Assembly: GCA_018266615.1 (NCBI GenBank)
Contig: JAFEAB010000023.1
Coordinates: 1-32,965, forward strand
DNA from: Bacteroidota bacterium
Lineage (GTDB): Bacteria; Bacteroidota; Bacteroidia; Chitinophagales; Chitinophagaceae
Reading direction: 5' to 3'
DNA length: 32,965 bases
Shown: positions 7,518 to 16,210 of the stretch, one piece after another
How positions within the stretch are numbered: position 1 is the stretch's first letter
How the letters are laid out: each line of letters starts with the position of its first letter
Made by a program: the position numbers and the translations under genes
The notes under the pieces: generated by a model
What the model was told of the DNA's origin: nothing
The model's input: only the letters and a program-made list of their open reading frames with translations
Database searches by the model: none

Positions 7518-7545
7518 CCCTTTTATGCGACTCAATATAAAAGGG
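7518..7545. repeat. 9-bp perfect inverted repeat upstream of ccmB
   Basis: CCCTTTTAT (7518-7526) and ATAAAAGGG (7537-7545) are separated by 10 nt. Neither strand has a T-run after it, so it is not a standard terminator. It lies between the tdk stop and the ccmB box and could be an operator or an RNA hairpin at the end of the tdk message. Confidence 0.6.
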
Positions 7546-7630
7546 TAGAAGGAAGTGATTTTGAAAAAGAAAATTTGATTTGGTGCCTTTGATTTTTTGC
7601 GGGCGAAGGAAATGTTGGCTGCCAGCCCTT

Positions 7631-8200
7631 TTAATCCTTTTCCTGGGCGCAGGTTCGGCAGCGTGGTTCGTAAATGTCCTTTTCACCCAATAATACCTGG
7701 CCGGTGGCAGGCACTTTCCGGTAACTGATGTTGGCAATATTGCCACAACGAACACAAATAGCATGCAGTTTGGAAATATAATCGGCTTTAGCAAGCAGAT
7801 TGGGCATTTGTCCGAAAGGGTTTCCCTGGTAATCCATATCCAATCCCGCAACTATCACCCGAACTCCCCGCAGGGCAAGGGTCTCGCAGACATTGGCAAT
7901 TTCCGGGTCGAAAAACTGGGCTTCATCTATCCCCACCACATCTACATCCTGAGCAAGCAGCAGGATCCGTTGGGAACTATCTACCGGAGTGGATAAAATG
8001 GCATTGGTATCGTGGCTCACAATATTTATTTCATCGTACCGGACATCGATGGCGGGTTTAAAGATTTCCACTTTCAGGTTGGCGATTTTTACCCGCTTCA
8101 ATCGACGGATAAGTTCTTCTGTTTTACCACTAAACATGCTTCCGCAAATGACTTCAATCCATCCCTTCTTTTCTCCATGAAGGTGCGGTTCAATAAACAT
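7631..8200 (-). CDS. tdk: Thymidine kinase (type II, zinc-binding)
   Basis: Cytosolic salvage enzyme phosphorylating thymidine with ATP to give dTMP. I chose the ATG at 8200 (189 aa); the earlier in-frame start at 8248 would lie inside the promoter. Motifs: P-loop GSMFSGKT (20-27), the DEAQFF box with catalytic Glu93, and a zinc ribbon from Cys149, Cys152, Cys181 and Cys184. Length and motifs match bacterial type II enzymes. It is divergent from the hypothetical gene at 8312, and 142 nt separate it from ccmB downstream, so it is probably a single-gene unit. Confidence 0.95.
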   Translation of the reverse strand: MFIEPHLHGEKKGWIEVICGSMFSGKTEELIRRLKRVKIANLKVEIFKPAIDVRYDEINIVSHDTNAILSTPVDSSQRILLLAQDVDVVGIDEAQFFDPEIANVCETLALRGVRVIVAGLDMDYQGNPFGQMPNLLAKADYISKLHAICVRCGNIANISYRKVPATGQVLLGEKDIYEPRCRTCAQEKD

Positions 8201-8245
8201 TAGATAAAAATTTAAAATTGTGTTTGTAACTTTAGCCGGTCGGCG

Positions 8246-8276
8246 CAAAGATTATCGTTTCTGCGCAGAAAGCAAA
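8246..8276 (-). promoter_or_regulatory. tdk promoter
   Basis: On the minus strand TTTG (8276-8273), 19 nt, then AATCTTTG (8253-8246): one mismatch from TTTG-N19-TAnnTTTG. The spacer holds the perfect palindrome at 8258-8271. The leader to the tdk ATG is about 40 nt. Confidence 0.5.
8258..8271. promoter_or_regulatory. Perfect 14-bp palindrome, candidate operator
   Basis: TTTCTGCGCAGAAA reads the same on both strands. It lies between the -33 and -7 boxes of the tdk promoter and 41 nt before the start of the divergent gene, the usual place for a dimeric repressor site. No cognate regulator is identifiable here. Confidence 0.5.
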
Positions 8277-8311
8277 ACATATTTAATAAGCAACATACCT
8301 AAACCGGGATT

Positions 8312-9088
8312 ATGGAAAGAGTGGAAACACTCGCAAAAAAGTTATTGGAGCAGGTAGGAAGAAAGGAACCCGCCAGCCAGATCATGCTTACGGTTCAAAT
8401 GCTTCAGGTGGAGTTGCAGCATTTGGCTGGTAATTCCCCGATGGCAGAAGGCGCCATTTTTGCAGCCAGCATTCAAATTCCCACAGTGCCTCCGGTAGCA
8501 TTGCCTTCGGGCGGTGCCGTTGCGGCTACTGTTCCTTCCCCGGTGGATGAACCGCAACCGGCAGTGGAAGAAAAGACCATGCTGGTTTTGCAGGTTGATG
8601 AAGAGGAAATAGAAGCCGAGCTGGAAGAAATCCGCCGGAAAGCCAAGGCAAACGAACAAATTAGTTTGCATAACAAACCTCAACTCCTTTTCGATCCTAT
8701 TGAAGACATTCCAACGCTTACTCATCAGGCTCCAAAACAAGCAACCGATTCGGCAAAGGAAATTAATGAAGCCATGGGCGATGCGGGCTCTTCCCTGAAT
8801 GAAAAACTCAGGCAGGCAAAACTGGAATTGAGTGAAACCCTCCAGGATGTACCCGTTAAAGACCTCAAAAAAGCAATTGGTCTTAATGACCGGTTCCTGT
8901 TTATTAAAGAATTGTTTCGCAACGATGAAACCATGTATGAACGAAGCATAAAAACGATCAATGCCTTTGGGATTTATGCAGAAGCCGAGTTTTGGATAAA
9001 ACGCGAGTTGAAATTGAAATTGGGGTGGGATGACAAATCGCCCTGTGTGAAGCAATTTGATCAGTTAGTTAAGAGGCGGTTCCTTTGA
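8312..9088 (+). CDS. Conserved hypothetical protein, acidic middle and folded C-terminal domain
   Basis: Unknown 258-aa cytosolic protein; no signal peptide or membrane helix. The N-terminus (1-45) is helical. Residues 50-90 are a Pro/Ala/Val-rich linker, 90-115 a strongly acidic helix (VDEEEIEAELEEIRRK), and the C-terminal part from about 185 (LKKAIGLNDRFLFIKELF through AEAEFWIKREL to KQFDQLVKRRF) looks compact and conserved. I recall similar proteins in Bacteroidota without a known role. It diverges from tdk across a shared 111-nt regulatory gap, and its last 28 nt overlap the end of waaA on the other strand, so each transcript is antisense to the other's 3' end. Confidence 0.8.
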   Translation: MERVETLAKKLLEQVGRKEPASQIMLTVQMLQVELQHLAGNSPMAEGAIFAASIQIPTVPPVALPSGGAVAATVPSPVDEPQPAVEEKTMLVLQVDEEEIEAELEEIRRKAKANEQISLHNKPQLLFDPIEDIPTLTHQAPKQATDSAKEINEAMGDAGSSLNEKLRQAKLELSETLQDVPVKDLKKAIGLNDRFLFIKELFRNDETMYERSIKTINAFGIYAEAEFWIKRELKLKLGWDDKSPCVKQFDQLVKRRFL

Positions 9089-10317
9089 ATATAGTCCAGG
9101 ATTTTTTTTGTGGCCCCTTGCTTTTCTCTCACATATTTCCCAGCCGCCAAGCCTGCAGCATCAAGGGCAGATTTATTGGAGAATAATTTACTTAGTTCTT
9201 TCTCGAGGTCCAATGGATTTTCGGGTGAGAATGCCCCGCCACAGGTTAGCAGGTCGATGGTTTCCTGGAATTTCTCATGTTCGGGTCCGAAAAAAACAGG
9301 CTTTCCATATACTGCGGCCTCCAGCACGTTGTGAACCCCATTGGCAGAATATCCACCTCCTACAAAACACACTTCACCATAGCGATAAAGCACAGATAAC
9401 ATGCCAATATTATCAATAATTAAAACATGGGCATCCCCATCTCCGGGGTTTGATTGAGACAGGCGCGAGTACAATACGGACTGAGGAAATACCCGGGTTA
9501 TTTTTTTTATGTTTTCTTCCAGGATTTCATGCGGGGCAATGATAAAGGCAAGGTCTTTTCTTTTTTGTACAAAATGGGAAAGTTCAATGATGTCTTCCTC
9601 CCAGGTGCTGCCAGCCACCAGAGCCCTCCTGCCCCTCAGCCAATGTTCTATGGCTGGAATTCCGGGAGAGGAGGCGGCAACGCTTATCACCCTGTCGAAA
9701 CGGGTATCCCCGGCAAGTTCATATCCCTTTACATCGATGCTTTCCAGTAATTCGACCGAGGTTTGGTTTTGCACAAATAGCCGGGTAAAACAGGCAAGCA
9801 TTTTAAGCCATAAACCACCATACCATCTGAAAAACGGTTGTGATTTTCTAAAAATCCCCGAAATAAGCAGCAGGGGGATGTTTCGTTTATTTATTTCCGT
9901 AAGGAAGTAGTACCAGTATTCATATTTTACCCACAATACCAACTGGGGGTTAAGCATTCCCAGCAACCTTTTTGCATTTTTGGGGCTGTCGACGGGGAGA
10001 TAAAATACAAAATCTGCCTGGGGATAATTTTTCCGGATTTCATACCCGCTGGGCGAAAAAAAGCTGAGTGCAACCTGGTACTGGGGATATTGGGCCTTCA
10101 GGGCTTCCAGTACCGGCCGCCCCTGTTCAAATTCTCCCAGGCTGGCACAATGCATCCAAATTAGGGGAGCCGAGGGCTGCCAGGAAGGAAATTGTTCCCT
10201 GCCCCTGAACCATTTTCTGGCTTTTGGGCTCCAAAGCCCGGCAATCCGGATTCCTAAACGGAAAAGAAATAAGAAAATATGGTAAATTATCCGGTTCAGC
10301 AGTTCAATTTCATTCAA
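9061..10317 (-). CDS. waaA: 3-deoxy-D-manno-octulosonic acid (Kdo) transferase
   Basis: Glycosyltransferase at the inner face of the cytoplasmic membrane that adds Kdo from CMP-Kdo to lipid A precursors in LPS biosynthesis. The 418-aa protein has an N-terminal hydrophobic anchor (about 8-28) and CASLGEFEQGRP, in which Glu62 matches the proposed catalytic base. The C-terminal GT-B half includes VAGSTWEED and VCFVGGGYSANGVHNVLEAAVYGKP, then FGPEHEKFQE. It is divergent from the sugar-nucleotide operon and is the only recognisable glycosyltransferase in the window. Whether it adds one or more Kdo residues cannot be read from the sequence. Confidence 0.95.
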   Translation of the reverse strand: MNEIELLNRIIYHIFLFLFRLGIRIAGLWSPKARKWFRGREQFPSWQPSAPLIWMHCASLGEFEQGRPVLEALKAQYPQYQVALSFFSPSGYEIRKNYPQADFVFYLPVDSPKNAKRLLGMLNPQLVLWVKYEYWYYFLTEINKRNIPLLLISGIFRKSQPFFRWYGGLWLKMLACFTRLFVQNQTSVELLESIDVKGYELAGDTRFDRVISVAASSPGIPAIEHWLRGRRALVAGSTWEEDIIELSHFVQKRKDLAFIIAPHEILEENIKKITRVFPQSVLYSRLSQSNPGDGDAHVLIIDNIGMLSVLYRYGEVCFVGGGYSANGVHNVLEAAVYGKPVFFGPEHEKFQETIDLLTCGGAFSPENPLDLEKELSKLFSNKSALDAAGLAAGKYVREKQGATKKILDYIQRNRLLTN

Positions 10318-10369
10318 AAATAGTGCATAAACCCCAAGCCCCGGAATAGCTATTTTCCCTTGCTATGCG

Positions 10370-10377
10370 TATATTTG
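10370..10377 (+). promoter_or_regulatory. -7 box of the sugar-nucleotide operon
   Basis: TATATTTG, an exact TAnnTTTG match, 14 nt before the ATG at 10392. No clear -33 TTTG was seen. It is the likely main promoter for the seven genes to 17649. Confidence 0.5.
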
Positions 10378-10391
10378 CGCCCGTTTAAATT

Positions 10392-11528
10392 ATGGATATG
10401 AGGCCTTTACAAATGGTAGATACCCTTACACAGTACCATCGGATTAAAGCCGAAGTGGATGCTGCAGTAATTGGCGTGATGGAAAGTTCCCAGTTTATTG
10501 GAGGTAAGGAAGTTAATTCCTTTGCAGAGGAACTGGCAGCCTATCAGCATTGCAAACACGTGATCCCCTGCGCCAACGGAACCGATGCCCTGCAAATAGC
10601 GTTGATGGCATTGGGCCTTAAAGCCGGCGATGAGGTAATTACTCCCTCCTTTACCTATATTGCCACCGTGGAAGTGGCCGCCCTCCTGGGTATTAAACCC
10701 GTTTTTGTTGAGGTAGACAGGCAATCATTTTGCATTGATCCGGATGCCATCGAAAAGGCGATCACGCCCAAAACCAAAGCCATTGTTCCGGTACATCTTT
10801 ACGGGCATTCCGCAAACATGGAAAAGATTATGGGCATAGCCCGCCGCCACCGGCTATTTGTAGTGGAAGATAATGCCCAGGCTATCGGTAACGATTATAC
10901 GTTTAGTGATGGATCGGTAAAAAAAACCGGAACCATTGGCGACATTGGCTGCACCTCTTTTTATCCCTCTAAAAACCTGGGTGCATTTGGCGATGGCGGC
11001 GCTATCAGCACCAATAATGACGCGCTGGCAGGCCTTATTCGCATGATCGCTTCTCACGGGCAAAGCAAAAGGTATTACCACGATGTGGTGGGTTGCAACT
11101 CCCGGCTGGATGCTATGCAGGCAGCCATCCTCCGCATCAAACTGAAACACCTGAATGAATATATTGATGCCCGTATCCAGGCGGCAGATTATTATGATAA
11201 AGGTTTTTCGGGGCAAAAGGGGATTACGGTTCCTTTTCGAGCCTCTAATAACCGGCACGTTTTCCATCAATATACCCTTATCCTGGATGGGATTAACCGC
11301 AACGAATTGCACGAATATCTGGCGGCAGAGCATATCCCTTCCATGATCTATTATCCTGTACCCGCACACCGGCAGAAAATGTTTGAAAGTTTTGGCGGCG
11401 CCAATTATTCATTGCCCGTTACCGACTGGCTTACCGAAAGGGTAATTTCATTGCCCATTCATACTGAACTCGATACAGAACAACAGGATTATATCATCTC
11501 AAAATTGTTGGCTTTTACCAATAGGTAG
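10392..11528 (+). CDS. DegT/DnrJ/EryC1/StrS aminotransferase, WbpE-like
   Basis: PLP enzyme that transfers an amino group to a keto-sugar nucleotide. Among its family the 378-aa sequence most resembles WbpE, which aminates C3 of UDP-3-keto-GlcNAcA: ANGTDALQIAL (61-71), SFYPSKNLGAFGDGGA with the PLP Lys194, SRLDAMQAAIL and IYYPVP. In the WbpA-B-E-D route the partners are a 3-dehydrogenase (WbpB) and an acetyltransferase (WbpD); neither is in the window, though a UDP-HexNAc 6-dehydrogenase is three genes downstream. The substrate is therefore an inference, and a different keto sugar is possible. First gene of the operon, 21 nt before ugd. ATG 10398 is an alternative start. Confidence 0.88.
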   Translation: MDMRPLQMVDTLTQYHRIKAEVDAAVIGVMESSQFIGGKEVNSFAEELAAYQHCKHVIPCANGTDALQIALMALGLKAGDEVITPSFTYIATVEVAALLGIKPVFVEVDRQSFCIDPDAIEKAITPKTKAIVPVHLYGHSANMEKIMGIARRHRLFVVEDNAQAIGNDYTFSDGSVKKTGTIGDIGCTSFYPSKNLGAFGDGGAISTNNDALAGLIRMIASHGQSKRYYHDVVGCNSRLDAMQAAILRIKLKHLNEYIDARIQAADYYDKGFSGQKGITVPFRASNNRHVFHQYTLILDGINRNELHEYLAAEHIPSMIYYPVPAHRQKMFESFGGANYSLPVTDWLTERVISLPIHTELDTEQQDYIISKLLAFTNR

Positions 11529-11549
11529 GCTAACCGGCTATTATTTATT

Positions 11550-12896
11550 ATGAAAATTGCAGTAGTAGGAACAGGATATGTTGGATTGGTTACCGGAACC
11601 TGTTTTTCAGAAACCGGAAACAATGTGGTTTGTGTTGACATTGATACTTCGAAAGTGGAAAGATTGTCGAGAGGGGAGATTACAATTTATGAACCCGGGT
11701 TAGAAAAAATATTCCTGCGTAATCAGAAAGAAGGAAGGTTAAAATTTACTACCAACCTGGCCGAAGGAATTAAAGATGCCCAGGTTGTATTTCTTGCGCT
11801 TCCCACTCCGCCCGGCGAAGATGGGAGTGCCGATCTAAAATATGTTTTGGGAGTAGCCTCTCAACTGGGAAAAATTTTACAGCCCGGCGATTATAAAGTT
11901 ATTGTAGATAAGAGTACCGTACCGGTGGGTACTGCCGATAAAGTGAGGGGAGCTATCCTCCATGCTGCCAATGAAGCGGGTAACGCCATTGCTTCGTCTT
12001 TTGATGTAGTATCGAATCCCGAATTTTTAAGAGAAGGAGTAGCAGTAGATGATTTCATGAAGCCCGACCGGGTAGTGATTGGTACGGAATCGGAACAAGC
12101 CATGCGGGTGATGAATGAATTGTACACACCCTTTGTACGCCAGGGCAACCCGATCATTTTTATGGATGAAAAATCGGCGGAGTTGACTAAATATGCCGCC
12201 AATTCATTCCTGGCTGTGAAAATCAGCTTCATGAATGAAATCGCCCAGCTGTGCGAAAAATTGGGAGCAGATGTAGATATGGTAAGGCGTGGAATTGGCA
12301 GCGATGACCGCATTGGCAAGCGCTTCCTGTTTCCGGGGATCGGATATGGCGGAAGTTGCTTCCCCAAAGATGTACAGGCGTTGGTAAAATCTTCTTCAGA
12401 AATTAATTACAATTTCCAGATTTTAAATGCGGTAATGGATGTAAATGCCAAACAAAAGTTGCATTTGCTCCCCAAAATAAAGTCCTATTTTAAGGGCGAC
12501 CTGAAAGGGAAACATTTTGCGTTATGGGGGCTGGCTTTTAAACCCAATACCGACGATATCCGCGAAGCGCCCGCCCTGTATATGATTGAAGCCCTGTTGA
12601 ACGAGGGCGCCACTGTTTCTGCATTTGATCCGGAAGCCATGAATAATGTTAAGGTCCTGCTGGGCGATAGAATCCACTTTGCCGAAACCCAATATGGAGC
12701 GTTGAAGAATGCCGATGCCCTGCTGATTGCAACGGAATGGAACGAATTCCGTACACCGGATTTTGATATGATTGCTGCCGGTCTGAAGAATAAAATAATT
12801 TTCGACGGCAGGAATCTCTTCGATCTGTCTCGGATGGAAAACCTGGGATTCCATTACGAAAGCGTGGGAAGGAAAATAATTACTCAACAAAAATAA
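11550..12896 (+). CDS. ugd: UDP-glucose 6-dehydrogenase
   Basis: Oxidises UDP-glucose twice with NAD+ to UDP-glucuronate in the cytosol. The 448-aa protein has the N-terminal Rossmann motif [10 protein letters not shown] (7-16), [23 protein letters not shown], the NPEFLREG block, and the catalytic Cys270 in [12 protein letters not shown], followed by a C-terminal UDP-binding domain ([17 protein letters not shown]). It precedes UDP-glucuronate decarboxylase by only 5 nt, so its product is probably channelled into UDP-xylose as well as used directly. Confidence 0.96.
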   Translation: MKIAVVGTGYVGLVTGTCFSETGNNVVCVDIDTSKVERLSRGEITIYEPGLEKIFLRNQKEGRLKFTTNLAEGIKDAQVVFLALPTPPGEDGSADLKYVLGVASQLGKILQPGDYKVIVDKSTVPVGTADKVRGAILHAANEAGNAIASSFDVVSNPEFLREGVAVDDFMKPDRVVIGTESEQAMRVMNELYTPFVRQGNPIIFMDEKSAELTKYAANSFLAVKISFMNEIAQLCEKLGADVDMVRRGIGSDDRIGKRFLFPGIGYGGSCFPKDVQALVKSSSEINYNFQILNAVMDVNAKQKLHLLPKIKSYFKGDLKGKHFALWGLAFKPNTDDIREAPALYMIEALLNEGATVSAFDPEAMNNVKVLLGDRIHFAETQYGALKNADALLIATEWNEFRTPDFDMIAAGLKNKIIFDGRNLFDLSRMENLGFHYESVGRKIITQQK

Positions 12897-12901
12897 TTGC
12901 T

Positions 12902-13885
12902 GTGGCTAATAAGCGAATATTAATTACCGGCGCTGCAGGATTTTTAGGATCGCATCTTTGCGACCGGTTCATTAAAGAAGGGTTTGATGTAGTGGGTATG
13001 GATAATCTCATTACCGGCGACCTGAAGAATATTGAACATCTGTTTAAACGCAAAGAGTTTGAATTTTACCATCATGATGTGTCTAAGTTCATTCATGTTT
13101 CAGGGCCTCTTCATTATATCCTGCACTTCGCTTCTCCTGCCAGTCCTATCGATTACCTGAAGATTCCGATTCAGACCTTAAAAGTGGGTTCTTTAGGCAC
13201 CCACAATTGCCTTGGGCTGGCGCTTTCTAAGAAGGCCAGGATCCTGGTAGCCAGCACCAGCGAAGTGTATGGCGATCCCCTGGTTCATCCCCAAACTGAA
13301 AATTATTGGGGTAATGTTAATCCGGTTGGCCCCCGGGGTGTTTATGATGAGGCGAAGCGCTTCCAGGAAGCTATCACCATGGCTTATCATACCTTCCACA
13401 AGGTAGAAACAAGAATTGTGCGCATCTTCAACACCTTTGGCCCGCGAATGCGATTGAACGATGGCCGGGCCCTCCCGGCCTTTATCGGACAGGCTTTAAG
13501 AGGAGAAGACCTCACTGTTTTTGGAGATGGCAGCCAGACCCGGAGCTTTTGTTATGTAGACGATCTGGTAGAGGGAATCTACCGGTTACTAATGAGTGAT
13601 TATGCCCAACCGGTAAACATTGGAAACCCCGATGAAATTTCGCTTAAAGATTTTGCAGAAGAAATTATAAAACTCACCGGAACCAATCAGAAAATTGTGT
13701 ACAAACCGCTGCCCATAGATGACCCGAAACAACGCCAGCCGGATATAACCAAGGCAAAAGAAATTTTGGGATGGGCACCCAAAGTGAGCAGGGCTGAGGG
13801 GCTTAAGGTTACTTACGAATATTTCAAAAGCCTCCCGCAGGAAGAATTGAACAAACAACCCAAAGAATTTCAAAGTAATAAATAA
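12902..13885 (+). CDS. UDP-glucuronate decarboxylase (UDP-xylose synthase)
   Basis: Extended-SDR enzyme that converts UDP-glucuronate to UDP-xylose and CO2. The start is GTG at 12902, followed directly by [20 protein letters not shown], leaving no room for another start after the ugd stop. The 327-aa sequence shows the NAD loop GAAGFLG (10-16), the family signature [18 protein letters not shown], the catalytic pair Tyr148 and Lys152 (VYDEAKR), and [10 protein letters not shown] with [12 protein letters not shown], all typical of UXS rather than of general epimerases. It lacks the N-terminal membrane anchor of eukaryotic type II forms. It is 20 nt before the next gene. Confidence 0.93.
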   Translation: MANKRILITGAAGFLGSHLCDRFIKEGFDVVGMDNLITGDLKNIEHLFKRKEFEFYHHDVSKFIHVSGPLHYILHFASPASPIDYLKIPIQTLKVGSLGTHNCLGLALSKKARILVASTSEVYGDPLVHPQTENYWGNVNPVGPRGVYDEAKRFQEAITMAYHTFHKVETRIVRIFNTFGPRMRLNDGRALPAFIGQALRGEDLTVFGDGSQTRSFCYVDDLVEGIYRLLMSDYAQPVNIGNPDEISLKDFAEEIIKLTGTNQKIVYKPLPIDDPKQRQPDITKAKEILGWAPKVSRAEGLKVTYEYFKSLPQEELNKQPKEFQSNK

Positions 13886-13905
13886 AAAACTCCCGTAATC
13901 GAATA

Positions 13906-15195
13906 ATGTATCAGGACCTTCTCGAAAAAAAGAAATCACTTGCTGTAATTGGACTGGGCTATGTTGGACTTCCCATTGCACTCGAATTTGCTAAGAAGAT
14001 TAAAGTAATTGGATTTGATATCAATGCATCAAGAGTTGAAATGATGCGAAATGGAATAGACCCCAGCAACGAATTGGATTCCTCCAATTTCAAAAATTGT
14101 GATATCGAGTTTACCAACGACCTGGATGTTTTGCGAAAGGCCAGTTTTTATATAGTAGCTGTGCCCACTCCCGTGGATGACTCGAATGTTCCGGACCTGG
14201 TACCGGTTCAGCGCGCCAGCGAAACAATTGGCAAAGTGCTGCAAAAGGGCGATTACGTGGTTTTTGAAAGCACTGTTTACCCGGGTTGTACTGAAGAGGA
14301 TTGTGCCCCCATCATAGAAAAGTTTTCCGGATTAAAAATGGAGCGGGATTACAAGTTGGGATATTCACCAGAAAGAATTAATCCCGGGGATAAAGAACAT
14401 ACCATCACCAGCATTACCAAAGTGGTGAGCGGTTGTTGCGATGAAAGCCTCGATATCATTGCTAAGGTTTACGAACTGGTAGTGAAAGCCGGAGTACATC
14501 GGGCATCTTCCATTAAAGTGGCAGAAGCTGCCAAGATTATTGAAAATACCCAACGGGATTTAAATATCGCCCTCATGAATGAATTGTCGATTATTTTCGA
14601 CAAGATGGAAATTAACACGTTCGAAGTACTGGAAGCCGCCGGTACCAAATGGAACTTTTTGAAATTCCAACCGGGGCTGGTAGGAGGGCATTGCATTGGC
14701 GTGGATCCCTATTATCTGACTTACAAATCGCAAAAGCTGGGATACGACAGCCAGGTGATTCTTGCGGGCCGCACCATCAACGATGGGATGGCAGGATATG
14801 TGGCCAAAAAGATCCTTCAGCACATCATCAAAAACAGCAATAATGTGAAAGATGCCAAAGTGCTGGTGATGGGCGCCACCTTTAAGGAAAATGTAAGCGA
14901 TATCCGGAACAGTAAAGTGGCGGATGTAGTTAAGGAATTGAAATCTTTCTCTTTAAATGTGGATGTTACCGACCCGCACGCCAGCAGTGAGGAATTGCAG
15001 CATGAATATGGATTTTCTCTCACCGAAATTACGGGTACGGATTATGATGCGGTGATTGTAACGGTACCGCATAACGAATATATAAAATTGGATGATGCCT
15101 ATTTTGCTTCCATCACACGGCCCGGAGCAATCGTTGCAGATCTAAAAGGGAGCTACCGTGGAACAATAAAAAGCAGAAAATACTGGAGCCTGTAA
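13906..15195 (+). CDS. UDP-N-acetyl-hexosamine 6-dehydrogenase (TviB/WbpO-like)
   Basis: UDP-sugar dehydrogenase of 429 aa that oxidises C6 of UDP-GlcNAc or UDP-GalNAc to the uronic acid. It is clearly distinct from ugd upstream: the active-site block reads GLVGGHCIGVDPYYL with Cys263, and AAKIIENTQRDLNIALMNEL (208-227) is a hallmark of the TviB/WbpO/VipA group. The NAD loop is GLGYVGLPIA (17-26); the second domain shows MGATFKENVSDIRNSK. The gene immediately downstream encodes a WbpP/TviC-like epimerase, the usual partner for making UDP-GalNAcA. The order of the two reactions cannot be told from sequence. Confidence 0.92.
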   Translation: MYQDLLEKKKSLAVIGLGYVGLPIALEFAKKIKVIGFDINASRVEMMRNGIDPSNELDSSNFKNCDIEFTNDLDVLRKASFYIVAVPTPVDDSNVPDLVPVQRASETIGKVLQKGDYVVFESTVYPGCTEEDCAPIIEKFSGLKMERDYKLGYSPERINPGDKEHTITSITKVVSGCCDESLDIIAKVYELVVKAGVHRASSIKVAEAAKIIENTQRDLNIALMNELSIIFDKMEINTFEVLEAAGTKWNFLKFQPGLVGGHCIGVDPYYLTYKSQKLGYDSQVILAGRTINDGMAGYVAKKILQHIIKNSNNVKDAKVLVMGATFKENVSDIRNSKVADVVKELKSFSLNVDVTDPHASSEELQHEYGFSLTEITGTDYDAVIVTVPHNEYIKLDDAYFASITRPGAIVADLKGSYRGTIKSRKYWSL

Positions 15196-15207
15196 CCTAT
15201 TAATGCA

Positions 15208-16200
15208 ATGGCAAATCTATTTCATCAAAAAGACATCTCTTCTTGCCGGTTCCTGGTTACCGGCGGCGCCGGCTTTATCGGGAGCCATATTGCAGAGTAC
15301 CTGTTGAAGAACGGTGCAGGGTTGGTTCGGGTATTGGATAATATGGCCAATGGTTTTGGCCGGAACCTGGATGCGCTGAAGCAATATGCTGCTTTCGAGT
15401 TTTTGAAGGGAGATATACGAAACCTGGATACCTGTTTGAAAGCCTGTGAGGGGATTGATTATGTAAGCCACCAGGCAGCATTGGGTTCGGTTCCCCGCTC
15501 CATAAAAGAACCGGTTTATTTTACAGAAGTAAATATCCTCGGTTTTGCCAATATGCTGGAAGCCGTGAAATTTCATAAAGTGAAAAGGATGGTGTATGCC
15601 TCCTCCTCTTCTGTTTATGGCGATGAACTTACCCTGCCTAAGAAGGAAGAGCTGGTGGGGAATTGTCTCTCACCTTATGCCGCAACAAAAAAGACCAACG
15701 AATTATATGCCGGGATCTTTTCCGATGTATATGGGATGGAGCTGATGGGATTCCGCTACTTTAATATTTTTGGCCCCAGGCAGGATCCGGATGGTGCTTA
15801 TGCCGCCGTAATTCCTTTGTTTGTGAAATCCATAATCAAGCAACTCCCTGTTTATATTAATGGAGATGGCAAGCAGACCCGCGATTTTACCTTTGTTGAA
15901 AATGCCGTGCAGGTTAATATAAAAGGAATGCTTACGGATAATAAGGAAGCGCTAAACAAAGTTTATAATGTGGCCGTAGGGGAGAACTTTAGTGTAAATT
16001 ATTTATATAATGCCTGCCGGGAACAATTGAACAGTCAGTGGCTGCCGGTTCATCGGGAACCCCGCCAGGGCGATATCCGGGATTCATTAGCTGATATCTC
16101 TCTTGCCAAAAATCTATTGGGCTATGTACCTGCAAAAAAATTTGAAGCCGGGCTTGCCGAAACCATCGAATATTTCCGGAAAATTTATTCAGGATCCTAA
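15208..16200 (+). CDS. UDP-N-acetylhexosamine(uronate) 4-epimerase (WbpP/TviC-like)
   Basis: Extended-SDR epimerase of 330 aa that inverts C4, most like WbpP and TviC, which act on UDP-GlcNAc or UDP-GlcNAcA. Motifs: GGAGFIGSH (19-27), HQAALGSVPRSI (88-99), SSSSVYGDE, catalytic Tyr157 and Lys161 (SPYAATKK), RYFNIFGPRQDPDGAYAAVIP and GKQTRDFTFVENAV. The N-terminal extension before the Rossmann strand (MANLFHQKDISSC) fits this subgroup better than GalE. It lies 12 nt after its presumed partner dehydrogenase and 10 nt before rfbC. Plain UDP-glucose 4-epimerase activity cannot be excluded. Confidence 0.9.
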   Translation: MANLFHQKDISSCRFLVTGGAGFIGSHIAEYLLKNGAGLVRVLDNMANGFGRNLDALKQYAAFEFLKGDIRNLDTCLKACEGIDYVSHQAALGSVPRSIKEPVYFTEVNILGFANMLEAVKFHKVKRMVYASSSSVYGDELTLPKKEELVGNCLSPYAATKKTNELYAGIFSDVYGMELMGFRYFNIFGPRQDPDGAYAAVIPLFVKSIIKQLPVYINGDGKQTRDFTFVENAVQVNIKGMLTDNKEALNKVYNVAVGENFSVNYLYNACREQLNSQWLPVHREPRQGDIRDSLADISLAKNLLGYVPAKKFEAGLAETIEYFRKIYSGS

Positions 16201-16206
16201 TCTTTG
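16199..16206 (+). promoter_or_regulatory. Possible internal promoter box before rfbC
   Basis: AATCTTTG overlaps the stop codon of the upstream epimerase gene and ends 4 nt before the rfbC ATG; one mismatch to TAnnTTTG. It would let rfbC-rfbD be transcribed separately. Confidence 0.35.
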
Positions 16207-16210
16207 CAGT

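Noticed and set aside
7498..7851. Open frame on the minus strand overlapping the 3' end of tdk
   Set aside because: It runs out of frame through tdk codons including the zinc-ribbon end; tdk is complete, and the frame's tail has no protein-like features.
8342..9055. Long minus-strand open frame opposite the conserved hypothetical at 8312
   Set aside because: The plus-strand product has a conserved-looking C-terminal domain and regular codon use; the opposite frame is Phe/Cys/His-rich and typical of a shadow.
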